DNA of 64,000 bases from positions 1 through 64,000 of the forward strand of contig JBBDPC010000114.1 in assembly GCA_040876735.1 (NCBI GenBank). The letters run 5' to 3'. A program made the translations under genes and the position numbers. Below the pieces are notes generated by a model. It ran no database searches. It was not told where the DNA came from and saw only the letters and a program-made list of their open reading frames with translations. Of this stretch, positions 24,824 through 33,614 are shown piece after piece. Each line of letters starts with the position of its first letter. Positions within the stretch are counted from its first letter, which is position 1. This DNA is from Natronomicrosphaera sp040876735. GTDB taxonomy: Bacteria > Planctomycetota > Phycisphaerae > Phycisphaerales > Phycisphaeraceae.

Positions 24824-25963
24824 TCAGGCGCTGGTGGCGAGGTTGTGGATCAGGCCGTGCGCGTTCTCGTTGCGCAGCTCCATCGTGTATTCGCCGATCA
24901 CCTGCCCCGCTTCGCGGTCGCCGGTGGCGGCCAGCTTCTTGAAGTGGAAGCTGCGCCCGCTCATCGGCAGCACGTCGATGCGCGACGAGTCGAGCAGCAG
25001 CACCGCGTCGCGCGGCACCCACCGGCTGAGCACGACCCGGCAGACGCCGAAGTCGCTTTCGTAGACGCTCACGAGGTCGCGGAAGCGCGTGCTCTTGTCG
25101 TCGTAGCCGCGGGCGGAGGTGATGAAGTTGTTGATCCGCCGTTTCTGGTAGCCGCTGACGACGATGGTGTCGACACTGCCGCTGGAGCGCTCCCAGATGT
25201 CGCGCAACGCCTGGTTGAGCATCGCCTCGTCAAGGCTCGCGCCCTCGGCGTCGCTGAGGTTGCTCGCCAGGTGGGGCACGATGCCCTTCATCGTGCGGCG
25301 GACGCTGGCGTCGCCCTGCGGCGTGCCGGCGTGGGACGTGCCGTTGATGACGCAGTTCTCCAGGTCGCGGATCAACTCGCGCAGCCGTTCCGCCTTCTGG
25401 TATTCCAGCTCGTCGTTGACCGCGAGTTGCCGGGCGGCGAGTTGTGAGCCGGAGACTTCGACGGTGGAGGTGAAGATCTGCGTGACATTCTGCTTCCGCG
25501 TCCGGTTGGTGAAGCGGGCGGCGGGGGCGTCGCCTCCCTCGAGCGCGGCATTGCCGAGGATGCGCAGTTCGTCTTCGTCGCTGACGCCCTCGGCCGTCGT
25601 GCCGCCGTAGCCGCGGGCGACGGTGAGCGTGTTGCTGCTGACGGCGGTGACGAACATCACTTCGCGTGAGCCGTGGGCCTGCACCTGGTCGCCGACGCGG
25701 AAGCGGTCGCCGTTGGCGACGGTGATGCTGGTGGCGGTGGTGTCGTCTTCGAGTGAGCCGTCGTCGATGACGTCGGTGTTGGGCAGCAGTTCATCTTCGA
25801 GCCATTCGTGCACGGTGCTGCTGGCGGCGCGCTGCGGGTCGCCGAGGTGGTCCAGCAGCGGGGTTTCGTAGGGGCTGACGATGCCGATGATGTCGCTGAC
25901 GTCTTCGGCGATCTCGGGCAGGGTGCTGCCCGCGGAGTAGGTTGCTTTGCCGGTGAATGCCAT
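24824..25963 (-). CDS. SU10-like (DUF5309) major capsid protein
   Basis: A 379-residue HK97-fold major capsid protein of the SU10/DUF5309 type. Family marks are the N-terminal DVSDIIGIVSPYETPLLDHL, the beta module DRFRVGDQVQAHG and TLTVARGYGGTTA, the central helices RLRELIRDLENCVINGTS, and the C-terminal YESDFGVCRVVLSRWVPRD with LLLDSSRIDVLPM. It would form the icosahedral head. AAGGA lies about 9 nt before the start. It follows the scaffold-like gene, as in many phages. All sections of the fold appear intact, so this is not an obvious relic. Confidence 0.85.
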   Translation of the reverse strand: MAFTGKATYSAGSTLPEIAEDVSDIIGIVSPYETPLLDHLGDPQRAASSTVHEWLEDELLPNTDVIDDGSLEDDTTATSITVANGDRFRVGDQVQAHGSREVMFVTAVSSNTLTVARGYGGTTAEGVSDEDELRILGNAALEGGDAPAARFTNRTRKQNVTQIFTSTVEVSGSQLAARQLAVNDELEYQKAERLRELIRDLENCVINGTSHAGTPQGDASVRRTMKGIVPHLASNLSDAEGASLDEAMLNQALRDIWERSSGSVDTIVVSGYQKRRINNFITSARGYDDKSTRFRDLVSVYESDFGVCRVVLSRWVPRDAVLLLDSSRIDVLPMSGRSFHFKKLAATGDREAGQVIGEYTMELRNENAHGLIHNLATSA

Positions 25964-25995
25964 GAGTGAAATCCTTGTGAGGTGAAAGGTTGATT

Positions 25996-26026
25996 CTTAC
26001 TCCCCTCCCGGGGGGAGGGGAGTAAG
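25996..26026. repeat. Family C palindrome (copy C2)
   Basis: Perfect 14-bp stem CTTACTCCCCTCCC/GGGAGGGGAGTAAG with a GGG loop. It lies between the scaffold-like and major capsid genes, just past the stop of the former. It could modulate the ratio of the two products. Confidence 0.8.
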
Positions 26027-26031
26027 AGGGG

Positions 26032-26583
26032 TCACGCCTTCTGTCGTCGCAAACGCAGGTAACGCAGCAGGTCGCGGCGGTCGCCGCTGACGGCGGCGCG
26101 CTGGGCGAGGTCTTCGGCCACGGGGACGTCGTCTTCGCCGACGCGCGGCGCCATCGCGCCATGGCCCTCGCTCGTCCGCCGGCGGAACAGGTACGGCTTG
26201 TGCCGACGCAGGTCCGCCACGGCCGCCTTCACGTCCGGCTCGTCCATCTCCAGCACCGCCCGCTCGGTCAGCAGCCGGGCCGCATCGAGGTCGATCGCCT
26301 CCGACTCGGCCAGCAGCGAATCGATGCTCTGCCAGCGTTCGAGATGGCGCACCGTCTGCTGCGCTTCATCGAGCTGCGCTTGCAGCCCCTGCATCTGCGA
26401 CTGCACATCGCCAAGCTGCTGCTCGGCCGCCTGGGCCCGCTTGCGATAGCGGATCGCTTCGCTCACGGGCACCTGTTTGTCGTCACGCGCTGCGTCGGCG
26501 TCGCTGTCCACCGACGCGTTCGCGTCTTCCGATGCGTGCGATTCACTCGCGATCGTGTCCGCCTGGACGTCCTGTTCGGTCAT
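26032..26583 (-). CDS. Scaffold-like coiled-coil protein of the capsid cassette
   Basis: A 183-residue acidic, helical protein. A disordered acidic N-terminus (ESHASEDANASVDSDADAAR) is followed by a coiled coil (RYRKRAQAAEQQLGDVQSQM, AQLDEAQQTVRHLERW) and a basic C-terminal tail (RDLLRYLRLRRQKA). This composition and its place between portal and major capsid genes are typical of phage capsid scaffolding proteins, which line the inside of the procapsid and are later removed. No protease domain is visible here or in the neighbours. The function is inferred from order and composition. Confidence 0.65.
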   Translation of the reverse strand: MTEQDVQADTIASESHASEDANASVDSDADAARDDKQVPVSEAIRYRKRAQAAEQQLGDVQSQMQGLQAQLDEAQQTVRHLERWQSIDSLLAESEAIDLDAARLLTERAVLEMDEPDVKAAVADLRRHKPYLFRRRTSEGHGAMAPRVGEDDVPVAEDLAQRAAVSGDRRDLLRYLRLRRQKA

Positions 26584-26652
26584 GTCTGTTTCCTTTGTCG
26601 TGTGTGGTTCAGTGTTTCAACAACGCGAAACCCGAAACTCAAAACGCGAAAC

Positions 26653-28101
26653 TCATTCGTGTCCGCACTCGGCATAGCCGAGCTCGGTGAGCACCTGGTG
26701 GCGGGGGACGCCGAGGTCGAGTTTGAGGCGCGCGTTTCGCAACTGCTCTTCTTCGCTGAGTGGCAGCGGGTGGGGCCAGTCGAGTCGGACGCGTCGTTCG
26801 TCGGGGGTGTTGGGCAGCAGGCCGTGCACGTCGGCGGCGTGCAGCAGCAGTTCGCAGAGTTGTTCGAGGCCCTTGCCGTAGGTGACGCGCTTCTTTTCCG
26901 TGCGGGCGATCAGACCCATGAGCACGGTGCGGAGGGCGACCGCGGAGGTGAGGTTGCCCACGCGTCCGCCGATGACGCCAGCGGCGACGGGCGTGACGCC
27001 GGAGGCTTTGTCCAAGGCTTCGCGCAGTTCGCGGATGTGGGCTTCTTCGGAGGGGTTGTGCGCGTCGCCGCCGAACTCCTGGATGGAAGCGTCGGTGTTG
27101 TCCGTGCTCCACATCTGCCCGGGGCCGACGGGGCGTTCGGTGAACTGTTCGATGCCCTTGCCGAGGTACATCTTGAAGCTCTGGAAGGTGACGCGGTTGG
27201 CGCGGTCGCTGAGCCGGGTGTTCAGCTCGTCCTGGAGCGGGATGAGCGGCTCGACTTCGCTCAGGCCCTCATAGAAGTAAGGCTGCGGCAGGTTCTGAAT
27301 GTGGACCACCGGGATGCGGCCGAGGCGGTTGGCGTGTTCGCTGACGAGGCGGCGCTGCTGGCCGAAGGGGCCGGTGGTGGTGCGGAACTGCTGGACGGTG
27401 TCGGCGGTCCAGAGGTGGGTGCGTTCGACGATTGCGCGGCGGGCGGTCTGCCGGCCGAGCATGCGGTCGCGGACCCGAGCGAGCAGCGGGCTGGCCTCGA
27501 TGGCGTGGGTCGACTGGCGGAGGTGGAGCGCGTAGGCGTCGAGCTGGCGGTAGTCGTCGCTGCGCAGGACGGGGATGGCGCGCGGGGCTTCGACGAGTTC
27601 GAGGCGGATGCGGTCGGCGGGGTCATCGGTGGCGGCGGTTTCGTCGACGTGGACGAGAATGTCGACGTGGCCGTAGATCCCGCCGAGCAGGGCGAGGTCC
27701 TGGAGAAAGTTGGGGCCGCCGTTGCGTTGGAGGACGGTGCGGAGGAAGCGTTGGAGGGTGCCCGCGCGGTCGGGTTGCGTGGCGAGGCTCTGGATGGTGA
27801 GCGGCTTGCCGAACATGAAGTCGACGAGGGTGTGAAGGCGCCAGGCGATGTCGTTTTCGATCACGCGTTCGCGGGCGGGCTGCTCGCCGCCGGCGGTGAT
27901 GCGAGCGGGCAGGCCCTGCTCCTGGGCGAGGCGGTAGGCGCTGTCGCCCTGGTCTTGCATGGGGTTGCGGAAGTAGCGCCACAGCCGGTCGAAGCGCGGC
28001 TGGCGCTGATGGACGTGCTCGTGGATGAGCAGGTCGAGCAGGTCGGGGTTCAGCGTGTCGTCGGCCGGTTGGGAGCGTGTGGTTTGGTTCATGGTCGCCA
28101 T
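26653..28101 (-). CDS. Phage portal protein (SPP1 Gp6-like)
   Basis: A 482-residue portal protein of the SPP1 Gp6 type, which forms the ring through which DNA enters the head. Recognisable blocks are RYFRNPMQDQGDSAYRLAQE, VIENDIAWRLHTLVDFMFGK, YGHVDILVHVDE, GRIPVVHIQNLPQPYFYEGL, SEVEPLIPLQDELNTRLSDR, and the long C-terminal helix region with ALDKASGVTPVAAGVIGG. The ATG at 28101 is used, but 28092 is equally possible. Normally a terminase gene would precede it, yet only a 213-nt gap and a sigma-54 activator gene lie upstream on the same strand. An inverted repeat (28108-28136) lies just before the start. Confidence 0.85.
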   Translation of the reverse strand: MATMNQTTRSQPADDTLNPDLLDLLIHEHVHQRQPRFDRLWRYFRNPMQDQGDSAYRLAQEQGLPARITAGGEQPARERVIENDIAWRLHTLVDFMFGKPLTIQSLATQPDRAGTLQRFLRTVLQRNGGPNFLQDLALLGGIYGHVDILVHVDETAATDDPADRIRLELVEAPRAIPVLRSDDYRQLDAYALHLRQSTHAIEASPLLARVRDRMLGRQTARRAIVERTHLWTADTVQQFRTTTGPFGQQRRLVSEHANRLGRIPVVHIQNLPQPYFYEGLSEVEPLIPLQDELNTRLSDRANRVTFQSFKMYLGKGIEQFTERPVGPGQMWSTDNTDASIQEFGGDAHNPSEEAHIRELREALDKASGVTPVAAGVIGGRVGNLTSAVALRTVLMGLIARTEKKRVTYGKGLEQLCELLLHAADVHGLLPNTPDERRVRLDWPHPLPLSEEEQLRNARLKLDLGVPRHQVLTELGYAECGHE

Positions 28102-28107
28102 CGCCTG

Positions 28108-28136
28108 GGGTGAACGGAATCAGGGGTCGTTCACCC
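28108..28136 (-). promoter_or_regulatory. Inverted repeat just upstream of the portal gene
   Basis: GGGTGAAC (28108-28115) and GTTCACCC (28129-28136) form a perfect 8-bp inverted repeat with a 13-nt spacer, and flanking bases extend the match imperfectly. It begins 7 nt before the portal start codon, so it could be an operator or an RNA hairpin blocking translation. I see no sigma-54 (-24/-12) element in the gap. Confidence 0.4.
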
Positions 28137-28260
28137 TTGGGCGAGGCGGCGGCGTGTTGCGCACGAATGGGACGCGGGGGTGGGGAAGGGCGGTGTTTGA
28201 CGGGGTCTGGGGTGTGGGATTTTTTTGCGGGAAGGGGTGGGGGTGTGCGCGCGCGGGGGG

Positions 28261-28291
28261 GAGACCCACGGCTGAAAGCCGTGGGCTTCGG
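28261..28291. repeat. Family A palindrome (copy A6)
   Basis: A 9-bp stem CCCACGGCT/AGCCGTGGG (28265-28273/28277-28285) with a GAA loop, followed by CTTC. It lies just past the stop of the sigma-54 activator gene and before the portal gene. Confidence 0.8.
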
Positions 28292-28314
28292 GGGGTGTGG
28301 GATGTGAGGGGGCG

Positions 28315-29946
28315 TCAGTCGGCGGGGGCGATGCCGAGGTCTTTGACTTTTTTGTTGAGCGTGTTGCGGTTGATGCCGAGGAAGTCGGCGGTGCGGAGCT
28401 TGACGCCGTCGTTGAAGGCGAGGGCTTCGCGGATGAGCTGGCGTTCGACTTCGTGGATGAGCAGGTCGTAGACCTGGCCTTCCTGGACCTGGTACTGCTC
28501 GACGGACTGCTCGGCGAGCTTGGCGCAGAGGGCTTCAATGGATTCGTCGCTGCTGTCGCTGCGCGTCTGCTGGGCGTACATGCGGATCTGAAGCGGGAGC
28601 AGGTCTTCGGTGAACTCTTCGCCGGTGCTGAGGACGACGGCGCGCTCGATAGCGTTTTCCAGCTCGCGCACGTTGCCCGGCCAGGGGTAGCGCAGCAGCG
28701 TGTTGAGCACGTCGCGGCTGAGCTTGCGCAGGTCGCGATTGTTCTCCCGGTTGTAGCGGTCGAGGAAGTGGTCGATCAGTTTGGGAATGTCCTCGCGGCG
28801 GGACCGGAGCGGGGGGAGGTTGAGCGTGACGACGTTGAGGCGGTAGTAGAGGTCTTCGCGGAAATTGCCCTTGCGGACTTCCTCTTCGAGGTCGAGATTG
28901 GTGGCGGCGATGACGCGGACGTCGACCTTGACGGTGTGGTGGTCGCCGACGCGCTCGAACTCGCGTTCCTGGAGGACGCGGAGGAGCTTGACCTGGAGCT
29001 GGGGGTCGAGCGTGCCGACCTCGTCGAGGAAGATGGTGCCCCCGGTGGCGGCTTCGAACCGGCCGACCTTGTCTTTGATAGCGCCGGTGAAGGCACCTTT
29101 GACGTGGCCGAACAGTTCGGACTCGAGCAGTTGGGGCGAGAGCGCGCCGCAGTTGATGCGGACCAGGGGCTTGTCGCGTCGGGGGCTGTTGAAGTGGAGG
29201 GCTTTGGCGAACAGCTCCTTGCCGCAGCCGGTCTCGCCGAGCAGGAGGACGGTGGCGCGGCTGGTGGCGACCTGGCTGACGGTGGCGAGCACGTCGAGCA
29301 TCACGGGGCTGGTGCCGATGATGTTGTCGAACTTGTACTTGGTGTGGAGGTTGTCTTTGAGCGCGCGGTTCTCGGCGAGCCATTCATCCTTTTCGACCTG
29401 GATGAGGTTGTGGATGCGGATGGCCTGGGCGAAGCTGCCGGCGATGATCTTGAGCAGGCGGGCGTCGGCCTGGAGTCGTGCGTCGGAGACGAAGGGCTTG
29501 TCGACGCTGAGGGTGCCGACGTTTTCGTCGCCGTCGCGGATGGGGACGCAGATGAAGCTGGTGGGGCTGGCGGGGGCGTCGAGGTCGGCGGCCGGGGCGT
29601 TGGCTTTGTCCTTGAGCTGGCGTGCGCCGGTGCGGTTGAGGAACTCAGGGTGGTGGGCGATGTCGGCAACGACGGCGGGCTGGCCGGTGGCGAGCACCTG
29701 GCCGGTGACGCCTTCGCCGATGGCATAGCGGCCGCGTTCCTGCTCGGCGGCGGTGAGGCCGTAGGAGGCGATGGTGCGAAGCTGGTCGGAGGTGCGGTCG
29801 AGCAGGACGAGGGCGGCGCGCTGGATGTCCATGCGGTCGGTCAGCACGGCCATGGCCCGCTGAAAGACCTGGCTTAACTCGATCCCGTCGCCGAGAATCT
29901 GACTGATCTGTTCGAGAATGTCTAATTCTTGTTCAGCGCGGTCCAT
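28315..29946 (-). CDS. Sigma-54-dependent activator (GAF-AAA-Fis type)
   Basis: A 543-residue NtrC/NifA-like enhancer-binding protein. An N-terminal GAF sensor domain (about residues 10-185, with GEGVTGQVLATG and CVPIRDGDENVG) is followed by the AAA+ domain: Walker A GETGCGKE, the sigma-54-contacting GAFTGA loop in HVKGAFTGAIKD, Walker B GGTIFLDEVG, and the arginine finger region NFREDLYYRLNV. A C-terminal Fis-type helix-turn-helix (ADFLGINRNTLNKKVKDLGI) binds DNA. It would open sigma-54 promoters on binding a small molecule in the GAF domain. It lies upstream of the capsid cassette on the same strand, but no evidence ties it to that cassette. Confidence 0.9.
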   Translation of the reverse strand: MDRAEQELDILEQISQILGDGIELSQVFQRAMAVLTDRMDIQRAALVLLDRTSDQLRTIASYGLTAAEQERGRYAIGEGVTGQVLATGQPAVVADIAHHPEFLNRTGARQLKDKANAPAADLDAPASPTSFICVPIRDGDENVGTLSVDKPFVSDARLQADARLLKIIAGSFAQAIRIHNLIQVEKDEWLAENRALKDNLHTKYKFDNIIGTSPVMLDVLATVSQVATSRATVLLLGETGCGKELFAKALHFNSPRRDKPLVRINCGALSPQLLESELFGHVKGAFTGAIKDKVGRFEAATGGTIFLDEVGTLDPQLQVKLLRVLQEREFERVGDHHTVKVDVRVIAATNLDLEEEVRKGNFREDLYYRLNVVTLNLPPLRSRREDIPKLIDHFLDRYNRENNRDLRKLSRDVLNTLLRYPWPGNVRELENAIERAVVLSTGEEFTEDLLPLQIRMYAQQTRSDSSDESIEALCAKLAEQSVEQYQVQEGQVYDLLIHEVERQLIREALAFNDGVKLRTADFLGINRNTLNKKVKDLGIAPAD

Positions 29947-29993
29947 GATGTGCCTTTTTTATCATCATGGTGGTGATTTGGCAAGCGGGAGAG

Positions 29994-30016
29994 GCCTGCG
30001 GATGGAATCCGTGGGT
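29994..30016. repeat. Degenerate family A palindrome (copy A7)
   Basis: GCCTGCGGAT (29994-30003), GGA loop, ATCCGTGGGT (30007-30016). Two mismatches in the outer arm suggest an older copy. It lies between the aminopeptidase and sigma-54 activator genes. Confidence 0.6.
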
Positions 30017-30034
30017 TTCGGGGGGGAAGGCGGG

Positions 30035-31615
30035 TCACCAGCGGTGGAGGAGGTCGGCAAGGAGGCGGACGCCGAAGCCGGTGGGGCCTTTGGGGTAGAG
30101 GCCGGTTTTGTCGGTGTCGCCCTTGGTGGCGGCGACGCCGGCGATGTCGAGGTGGGCCCAGGGGAGGCGGGGCATTTCGGTGGCGGCCCGGTCGCCGACG
30201 AAGTAACTGAGGAAGGCGGCGCCCTGGATGGGGTGGGCTTCGCGGTCGGCGGAGTTGGCGAGGTCGGCGTGGGTGGATTTCATCTGATCGCGGTGGTCGT
30301 CCCAGAGCGGCATCTGCCAGAGGCGTTCGCCGGTGCGCTCGCTGGCGGCGTGGAGGCGGCGGCGGAGGTCGTCGTCGTTGCACCAGAGGCCCGCGCAGTA
30401 GGAGCCGAGCGCCACGACGACGCCGCCGGTGAGGGTGGCGAGGTCGAGCACGGCCCGGGGTTGGTAGTGGCGTGTGCCGTAGGCGAGGGCGTCGGCGAGG
30501 ATGAGCCGGCCCTCGGCGTCGGTGTTGGTGATTTCGACGGTGACGCCGTTGTAGAGCGTGATGATGTCGTCGACGCGGTAAGCGTGTTCGTCGATCATGT
30601 TCTCGACGACCGGGACGAGGCCGACGACGGGCAGGTCGAGCTTGAGGTTGGCCACGGCCTGCATGGCGCCGATGACGGCCATACCGCCGCATTTGTCGTA
30701 TTTCATGCCCTGCATGGCGCCGCCGACCTTGAGCGAGTAGCCGCCGGTGTCGAATGTGACGGCCTTGCCGACGAGCAGGATGGGGGAGGCGGGTGGCTGT
30801 TTCTTTTTGGTGGTGGCGGCTCGCCCGCTGCCCCCGGAAGGGCGGGCGCGGCCGGGCCATTCGAGGGCGACGAGGGCGGGGGGCGTGGAGCCGGCGCGGC
30901 CGACGGCGGTGATGCCGCCCATGCCGAGCTGCTCGGCTTTTTTCGCGTCGATGACGGTGCAGCGCAGGCCGGTCTTGCGGGCGAGCTTGCGGCAGTGGTC
31001 GACGATGTAGCGGGGGTTGGCGACGTTGGGCGGGGTGGCGGCGAGGGTGCGGGCGGTGTGTTGGCCCTCGCCGACGGCCAGCGCCCGGTCGAAGCCGGCG
31101 GCGAGGGCGCGGTCGAGGGTGACGTGGAGGTCGACGGGCTTTGGCGGCGTCTTCGCCTTGGCGTCGGGTTGGCCGGCCGCGCCTTTGAAGGCGTCGAAGT
31201 CGAAGTGGGCGATGGCGAAGCCGTCCCCGAGGGCCAGGCCCGCCTGCTCGGCGTCGAGTTTGTCGTGAAGTTCGGCCGGGCAGGCGACTTCCAGGCGTTG
31301 CACGCCCGCGGCCGCGGCGGCCCGGAGCAGGCGGGCGGCGGCGGCGCGGAGGGCGTTGGCGTCGAACCGTTCGGGCTTGCCGAGGCCGCAGACGAACAGC
31401 CGGTCGGCGCCCGCGGCGGGGTAGGCGGGGGTGACGGTTCCGCGTGCGGCGGTGAACTCGGGCCGGCGGAGGAGGTCGGCGAGGGCGTTGTCGAGGCGGT
31501 CGTCCCACGGCTGGTAGTCGGCGGGGACCGTGTCGGCGCCTTCAAAGAGGAACAGGGCGAGGGCGTCGGGCCTGGCGCGGCCGGGGCGGGGCGTGCGGCG
31601 GATGGTGCGGTACAT
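30035..31615 (-). CDS. pepA: Leucyl aminopeptidase (M17)
   Basis: A 526-residue cytosolic metallo-aminopeptidase releasing N-terminal residues from peptides. Metal-binding and catalytic blocks are LLVGKAVTFDTGGYSLK, YDKCGGMAVIGAM and the family signature NTDAEGRLILADAL. The N-terminal macro-like domain (residues 1-180) is diverged, as usual. ATG 31615 is chosen because the longer frame adds a non-conserved Pro-rich stretch. Between the domains (about residues 255-285) is a Pro/Arg/Gly/Lys-rich insert (PGRARPSGGSGRAATTKKKQ) whose DNA contains short GC-rich inverted arms. It may be another repeat-derived insert, but this is not certain. It is divergent from the HEAT-like gene. Confidence 0.88.
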   Translation of the reverse strand: MYRTIRRTPRPGRARPDALALFLFEGADTVPADYQPWDDRLDNALADLLRRPEFTAARGTVTPAYPAAGADRLFVCGLGKPERFDANALRAAAARLLRAAAAAGVQRLEVACPAELHDKLDAEQAGLALGDGFAIAHFDFDAFKGAAGQPDAKAKTPPKPVDLHVTLDRALAAGFDRALAVGEGQHTARTLAATPPNVANPRYIVDHCRKLARKTGLRCTVIDAKKAEQLGMGGITAVGRAGSTPPALVALEWPGRARPSGGSGRAATTKKKQPPASPILLVGKAVTFDTGGYSLKVGGAMQGMKYDKCGGMAVIGAMQAVANLKLDLPVVGLVPVVENMIDEHAYRVDDIITLYNGVTVEITNTDAEGRLILADALAYGTRHYQPRAVLDLATLTGGVVVALGSYCAGLWCNDDDLRRRLHAASERTGERLWQMPLWDDHRDQMKSTHADLANSADREAHPIQGAAFLSYFVGDRAATEMPRLPWAHLDIAGVAATKGDTDKTGLYPKGPTGFGVRLLADLLHRW

Positions 31616-31753
31616 GGTCAGGCTCCTGTGGCGGTGGGGTGGCGTAGGCCAGTGTAAGCGGCGGGGCCGACGAGGCCCAATGGGGGGGGCGGGTGCCGCG
31701 GCCACAAGCCGAGCGATGGGCGAAGGTTGGGGCAATCGTTGGGCCGGCGTTGT

Positions 31754-31782
31754 TTGACACTCCCGCGTGGCAGTGCTACTTT
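31754..31782 (+). promoter_or_regulatory. Sigma-70-type promoter
   Basis: TTGACA (31754-31759) and TACTTT (31777-31782) are separated by 17 nt, about 82 nt before the start of the secreted HEAT-like gene. It is the best full -35/-10 pair I saw in the window. Confidence 0.6.
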
Positions 31783-31863
31783 CCCCGCAGGCGCGGGCAT
31801 GGTTGATGCGCGAAGCGCGCGGTCCGTTTACCTCTCCTCCATTCCTGTTCGGAGACGCTTCTT

Positions 31864-32907
31864 ATGAGATGCAGCCGACGTGTACCCGCAGTGCTGACGA
31901 TGTTTGTCGCTGTGGTACTGGGGTCGGCTGGCGGGTTTGGCACGCGCGCGCTGGCTCAGGAGGCACCCCGCCTGCGAGCGGACGTGCTGATGGCGGAAGA
32001 GTTGACGGAGGAGATTCGTCAGTCGATCGCCATGTACGTCACCCATTGGGCCGGCCAGCTTCAGAGCGAGGATGCGCAGCGGGTCGCCGAGGCACGGCGT
32101 CGGCTGCTCGAACCGGTGCGCGGCGGGCGGGTGTCCGAGGCGTTCACCGGTCATTACAGCGAGCAGGCCGGGGCGGAGCTTCGCCCGGCGTTGGACAGCG
32201 ACCAACTGGTCGTTCGGCTGAACGCGATCATCGTGGTCACCCGGCTCAGCGGGGAGGCGGCGTTGCCGTTGATCGAGCAGGGCATGACGGACGACAGCCC
32301 CGCCGTGCGTTACTGGGCGATCAAAGCAGTGCAGACGGTGGAGTTCGCCGACCAGGACAAGTCGACGCTGGTCGAGCGTGTGGTGGCCCATCTGGAGCGG
32401 GAGTCGGAGCCGTCCGTGGCCGAGCAGACGATGGTGGCGCTGGTGGACATTGACCTGCCCGAGGCGCGGACGCGCGGGCTGGAGGTGCTCAACGCGCGGA
32501 TTGCCCGCCACCTGAACGAGCCGGGGCGGTCGATGCAGGTCGAGCATGCCGGGCTTTCGCGGGTGTATCAGCAACTGGCGCGGACGGGCGATCCGGATCG
32601 GCCGGCGCTGCGGCAACTGGCTCGCGCGGCGGTGCGGTACCAAGACCTGGCGGCCCGGTATCTGCAAGCCGAGGGCGTGGAGGAGGAAGCTCGTGAGAGC
32701 TATATCCGCATGATCGAGTTGTGCAACGCGGTGCTGCGGTTCACGGCGGACAACCTCAACGCAGCGGGCGTGCCCGGCCGGATCGAGCCGATCGTGGCCC
32801 AAGGCAACTGGGGTGGCGTTGAGCAGAATGCGGACGAGTGGCGGGCGCTGATGCTGCGGCCGCCGTACGGCCTCACGGAGCAGGATCTGGCGGTGGCGGG
32901 CGAGTGA
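31864..32907 (+). CDS. Secreted HEAT-like repeat protein
   Basis: A 347-residue protein with a typical signal peptide. RCSRR is followed by the hydrophobic VLTMFVAVVLGSAGG, and cleavage is expected near ALAQE (about residue 32). The mature protein is helical with HEAT-like repeats, for example DSDQLVVRLNAIIVVTRLSG and DDSPAVRYWAIKAVQTVEFA. Such repeats usually mediate protein contacts in the periplasm. I recognise no specific family. A consensus-like promoter lies upstream (31754-31782). A family A hairpin (32952-32979) lies between this gene and the convergent YlbF-like gene. Confidence 0.7.
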   Translation: MRCSRRVPAVLTMFVAVVLGSAGGFGTRALAQEAPRLRADVLMAEELTEEIRQSIAMYVTHWAGQLQSEDAQRVAEARRRLLEPVRGGRVSEAFTGHYSEQAGAELRPALDSDQLVVRLNAIIVVTRLSGEAALPLIEQGMTDDSPAVRYWAIKAVQTVEFADQDKSTLVERVVAHLERESEPSVAEQTMVALVDIDLPEARTRGLEVLNARIARHLNEPGRSMQVEHAGLSRVYQQLARTGDPDRPALRQLARAAVRYQDLAARYLQAEGVEEEARESYIRMIELCNAVLRFTADNLNAAGVPGRIEPIVAQGNWGGVEQNADEWRALMLRPPYGLTEQDLAVAGE

Positions 32908-32951
32908 TCGGGCGTTCCATGTAATCGCATGTTCAATGAGATGATCATTGC

Positions 32952-32979
32952 AGGCCCACGGATGGCATCCGTGGGCTTC
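32952..32979. repeat. Family A palindrome (copy A8), possible bidirectional terminator
   Basis: A 9-bp stem CCCACGGAT/ATCCGTGGG (32955-32963/32967-32975) with a GGC loop, followed by CTTC. It lies between convergent genes. Confidence 0.8.
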
Positions 32980-33001
32980 GCTATTTCATGGGCGGGCGTG
33001 G

Positions 33002-33397
33002 TCAGCCCATGCTGCCGGGGCCGCCGAGCGGGTTCTGCATGGGGGAGCCGGCGGGCGCGGCGTCGGGCGTCTGGCCGGTCATGGCTTCGTCGACGCGGCG
33101 CATGAGGTCGACGTAGTCCATCTGTGCCCGTTGCAGGTCGCGGAGCACCGGGTGGGTGACGACCTTCTTCTGCAACTCGCTGAGTCGGGCCTTGTCGTCG
33201 ACCTCGATCGGCTGCTGGTTCATCTCCTTTTCGCTCAGCGTCTGGAGATGGCGGTTGTAGTCGTTGAGCAGGCGCTGGGCCTCCTGGTCGTCGCGGAGGC
33301 GGGCGATGACGGCCTCGAATTTCTTCGCGGCTTCGTGCTGGCTGATCTGTTCGCCGAGTTCGCGGGCGGCCTGGAGGATGTCGTCGGTGCTGGCCAT
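33002..33397 (-). CDS. YlbF/YmcA-like protein
   Basis: A 131-residue helical protein matching the YlbF/YmcA (DUF964) pattern: DILQAARELGEQISQHEAAK, an RLRDDQEAQRLLNDYNR helix, and the linker EKEMNQQPIEVDDKARLSEL. In Bacillus these proteins act with RNase Y in mRNA maturation. The role in planctomycetes is unknown. The C-terminus is Pro/Gly-rich. ATG 33397 is chosen because the family block begins there. It is divergent from RNase R, a suggestive neighbour for an RNA-metabolism protein. Confidence 0.7.
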   Translation of the reverse strand: MASTDDILQAARELGEQISQHEAAKKFEAVIARLRDDQEAQRLLNDYNRHLQTLSEKEMNQQPIEVDDKARLSELQKKVVTHPVLRDLQRAQMDYVDLMRRVDEAMTGQTPDAAPAGSPMQNPLGGPGSMG

Positions 33398-33614
33398 GGG
33401 TGACTCTCGTAGGGGTTGCGTTCTATCGTGATTGCCGTGGACGGTGTAGCATAGCGGGGCGGATGAGCCGTGTGGACCGCGGCCCGGCAATGGCGGCATG
33501 GAAATGTGCCTGCCGGCGGGCCTATGCTTCACACCCCTCGCACACCGGCTCTGCGCGCTTCCGCCGGTTGAAACGGGCGGGAGGCCACGGCCTGCACCTG
33601 GATTGATCTGAACC

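Noticed and set aside
28102..28314. A remnant terminase gene upstream of the portal gene
   Set aside because: The gap is only 213 nt, G-rich, and no frame shows terminase motifs.
30810..30860. A further palindrome insertion in the aminopeptidase gene
   Set aside because: Short GC-rich arms are present and the encoded stretch is unusual, but they do not match families A-C well enough to call.
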